Shown here in pieces: positions 62,201 through 64,000 of a DNA stretch of 64,000 nt. Under the pieces are notes generated by a model that worked only from the letters and a program-made list of their open reading frames with translations, was not told the DNA's origin and ran no database searches. The first letter of the stretch is position 1; each line of letters begins with the position of its first letter. This DNA comes from Aptenodytes patagonicus (taxonomy: Eukaryota > Chordata > Aves > Sphenisciformes > Spheniscidae): contig NC_134970.1 in the NCBI RefSeq assembly GCF_965638725.1, forward strand, positions 5,872,001-5,936,000. Direction: 5' to 3'. Both the position numbers and the translations under genes were made by a program.

Positions 62201-64000
62201 GCAGCCCGGCTGCCGGGGAGCAGATGGGAGCCAGCCGGCCACCTGCGGTCCCCACGGCCGCCTGCCACCGGCCAGCCCTCCCCGCTGTCCCCAGCCTGGC
62301 AATGCAGCTCCCGGGTCACGGCAAAGGCCAGGGAGCCGCTGGAATAAGGGAGCGGAGAAAGTGAAGCTGGCGGCTTCAGCTGGGGGACGCTTCCCACCGG
62401 ATCCCCAAGGCTCCCACGGGACTCGGTGCGTGGAGCCTGTCGGCTCCTCTTTCACCAGCTGCCATGTGATTTTGCCCTGGGTATATTTTAAGCGCTGCCT
62501 TTGACGTCACACCTTCTTCCCCAGGATGCTGCTTTCTATACATTTCCAGGCAAAACGGTCCCCAAATCTCCCCTTCAGCTCCCCCCCGTCGGGCACTGAT
62601 CTCCCCTGGCCTGAATTTCCCCCCATCCCCTGCGGTATCGCCTCCCCACAGCCAGGTCACCCCTTAGCAGCTGAACAGAGCTGAGGGTGAGGGAGGGGAT
62701 ATTTAATAATCCCCTTTGGCAGAACAAGGAAAAGCGGGGGGGGGGGGGAAACCACAGACTGTGAGATGCCCGGCTCACCCGGCAATCGGACTTGGGGCAG
62801 GACCGGTCCCTTGGCCCCGCAGGGCAGATATGGGAAGCAAGGCATCAGGAGATGGAGCCACCCAGGGTGGTGGGTTCACCCTGCTCCCGCCTTCCTTTTG
62901 GAGCTGGGTGCAAGTGAAAAATCCTTCCCGTGCCCCAACCGACCGTCCTGACAAGCCCCATCGGGCCTGACAGGGTCTGCATCAAACTGAGAGCCAGACC
63001 CCGTCCCGTCCCCTCCATCCCAGCTGCTCTCCTGGATTAGTCCCAGCCCCGAATGAATTGCTGCATCATGCCTCAGACCAGGGGCAAGCCTCCGAATCCC
63101 TCACCTCCCAGGCCTGAGCACCTCCAGGAGCAGGATTCGGTCATCTGGGGAGAAAGGCACGGGCAGGGATGGAGCAGCTCGGCCGCTGCGCTTGTTCCAG
63201 CGGCTGGGGAGTGTTTTGCAGCACTGCAGCACAAACACACACTGAGCTCTTCGCTTGCATGTCTCATCCCAGAAACAGCCGCTGTCTGTCCCCGGAGACC
63301 TTCACCTGAGCCTCGCTTCACCTCCCGTTGAGCTGTTTGGGCTGACCCATGACTGGCGGAGAGCAGCAGAGGGCAGAGATCCGACCTGTTTTTTCCCCTC
63401 CTCCCGGGAATTTTTACCTGCAGCTCCGTCTCAGCACATCCCCTTGGATCTCGGTGCCAACACCTGGCACACAAGTGCCTCCGTGTCCTTCCTCGGAGGT
63501 CCCCGAAGTCAGGCTGCCCGTGGAGATGCTGTGGGGATACCCACTGCCCCATACATGGCACAGACCCACCCTTCAATGCCCTGTGAGCGCCCCTGGCCCG
63601 AAAGAAACCCAAAACATCTGGCCGAGGGAGCATGTTTCCTTACCCCGGACCCTGGGCACAGACGGGTTTTTCTCTTTGAATCCCCCGGCCGTCACCCAGC
63701 CAGGCATTTCCACGGGCTCTCCTGCATCTTACCTGCCGGTGCGATGCCTCCGGCTGCGGTTCAGCCCCCATCTGAGCCATACCAGTGGAAGGGGAAAACT
63801 CAGGAGGTCTCAGGGCTGGGAGAGGTCACTCGGAGGACTAAAGCAGCTGATAAAAAAAAAAACCCATCCCAGCAGTTCAGCTGGAAACGATCATCCACGT
63901 GAAGACAAGTGGGTTGGGACGAGCCGCCCTCCCCTCCCTCGTGCCCCCCAACCCTCCAAGCTCCCCGCACGACGGGGTTTCACTGCGCTTTAAGGACACA
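56300..64000. other. Upstream flank of SLC6A17, no gene recognised
   Basis: GC-rich noncoding sequence. Open frames such as 57912-58763 (minus) and 61189-61812 (minus) have no recognisable domains. No known neighbour such as ALX3 or STRIP1 was identified in this stretch. Confidence 0.5.

Noticed and set aside
1-64000. Operons, CRISPR arrays, phage or bacterial mobile systems
   Set aside because: The window is vertebrate nuclear DNA with spliced genes and CR1 repeats; no regularly spaced direct-repeat array or prokaryotic gene organisation was seen.

Overview
The window looks like avian nuclear DNA, probably from a small GC-rich chromosome. Two chicken-repeat-1 (CR1) LINE 3' ends with the typical avian tail repeat are present, introns are short, and there are CpG-rich promoter blocks and many G/C homopolymers. 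No bacterial, phage or viral genes were seen.

Two multi-exon vertebrate neuronal genes were recognised, both on the minus strand and in the order SLC6A17 then KCNC4. As I recall, this is also the order and orientation on human chromosome 1p13. SLC6A17 encodes the vesicular neutral amino acid transporter NTT4. All eleven coding exons were assembled between 47642 and 36540 with GT-AG junctions and compatible phases, giving 727 codons, the length I recall for the human protein. A probable noncoding first exon lies in a CpG-rich block at about 55754-56230, and a long 3' UTR probably runs to about 32345. KCNC4 encodes the fast-inactivating potassium channel Kv3.4. Three coding exons were assembled (26555-25905, 20960-20024, 18435-18250), covering the inactivation ball, T1 domain, S1-S6 and most of the C-terminus. 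They end in phase 1, and the last coding exon is not securely located; a weak candidate lies at 4381-4125.

Layout on the plus-strand scale: 1-18.2 kb is KCNC4 3' intron and downstream sequence, with a 40-bp minisatellite near 4.7 kb, a CR1 copy near 7.4-7.9 kb and a perfect 14-bp inverted repeat near 9.75 kb. KCNC4 coding exons occupy 18.2-26.6 kb and its CpG-rich promoter 26.6-27.8 kb. The interval 27.8-32.3 kb is intergenic, 32.3-36.5 kb is the SLC6A17 3' UTR and 36.5-47.6 kb its coding exons. Intron 1, with a second CR1 copy, fills 47.6-55.75 kb, followed by the promoter and first exon at 55.75-56.3 kb. From 56.3 to 64 kb is upstream sequence with no recognisable gene.

Both products are presynaptic proteins. 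SLC6A17 loads neutral amino acids into synaptic vesicles, and Kv3.4 repolarises axons and terminals quickly. Shared regulation is possible but not shown here. I found no previously undescribed gene system. The more unusual signals are short tandem repeats, including a CTG run, in the presumed first exon of SLC6A17, the unresolved KCNC4 C-terminal exon, and the hairpin-forming inverted repeat.
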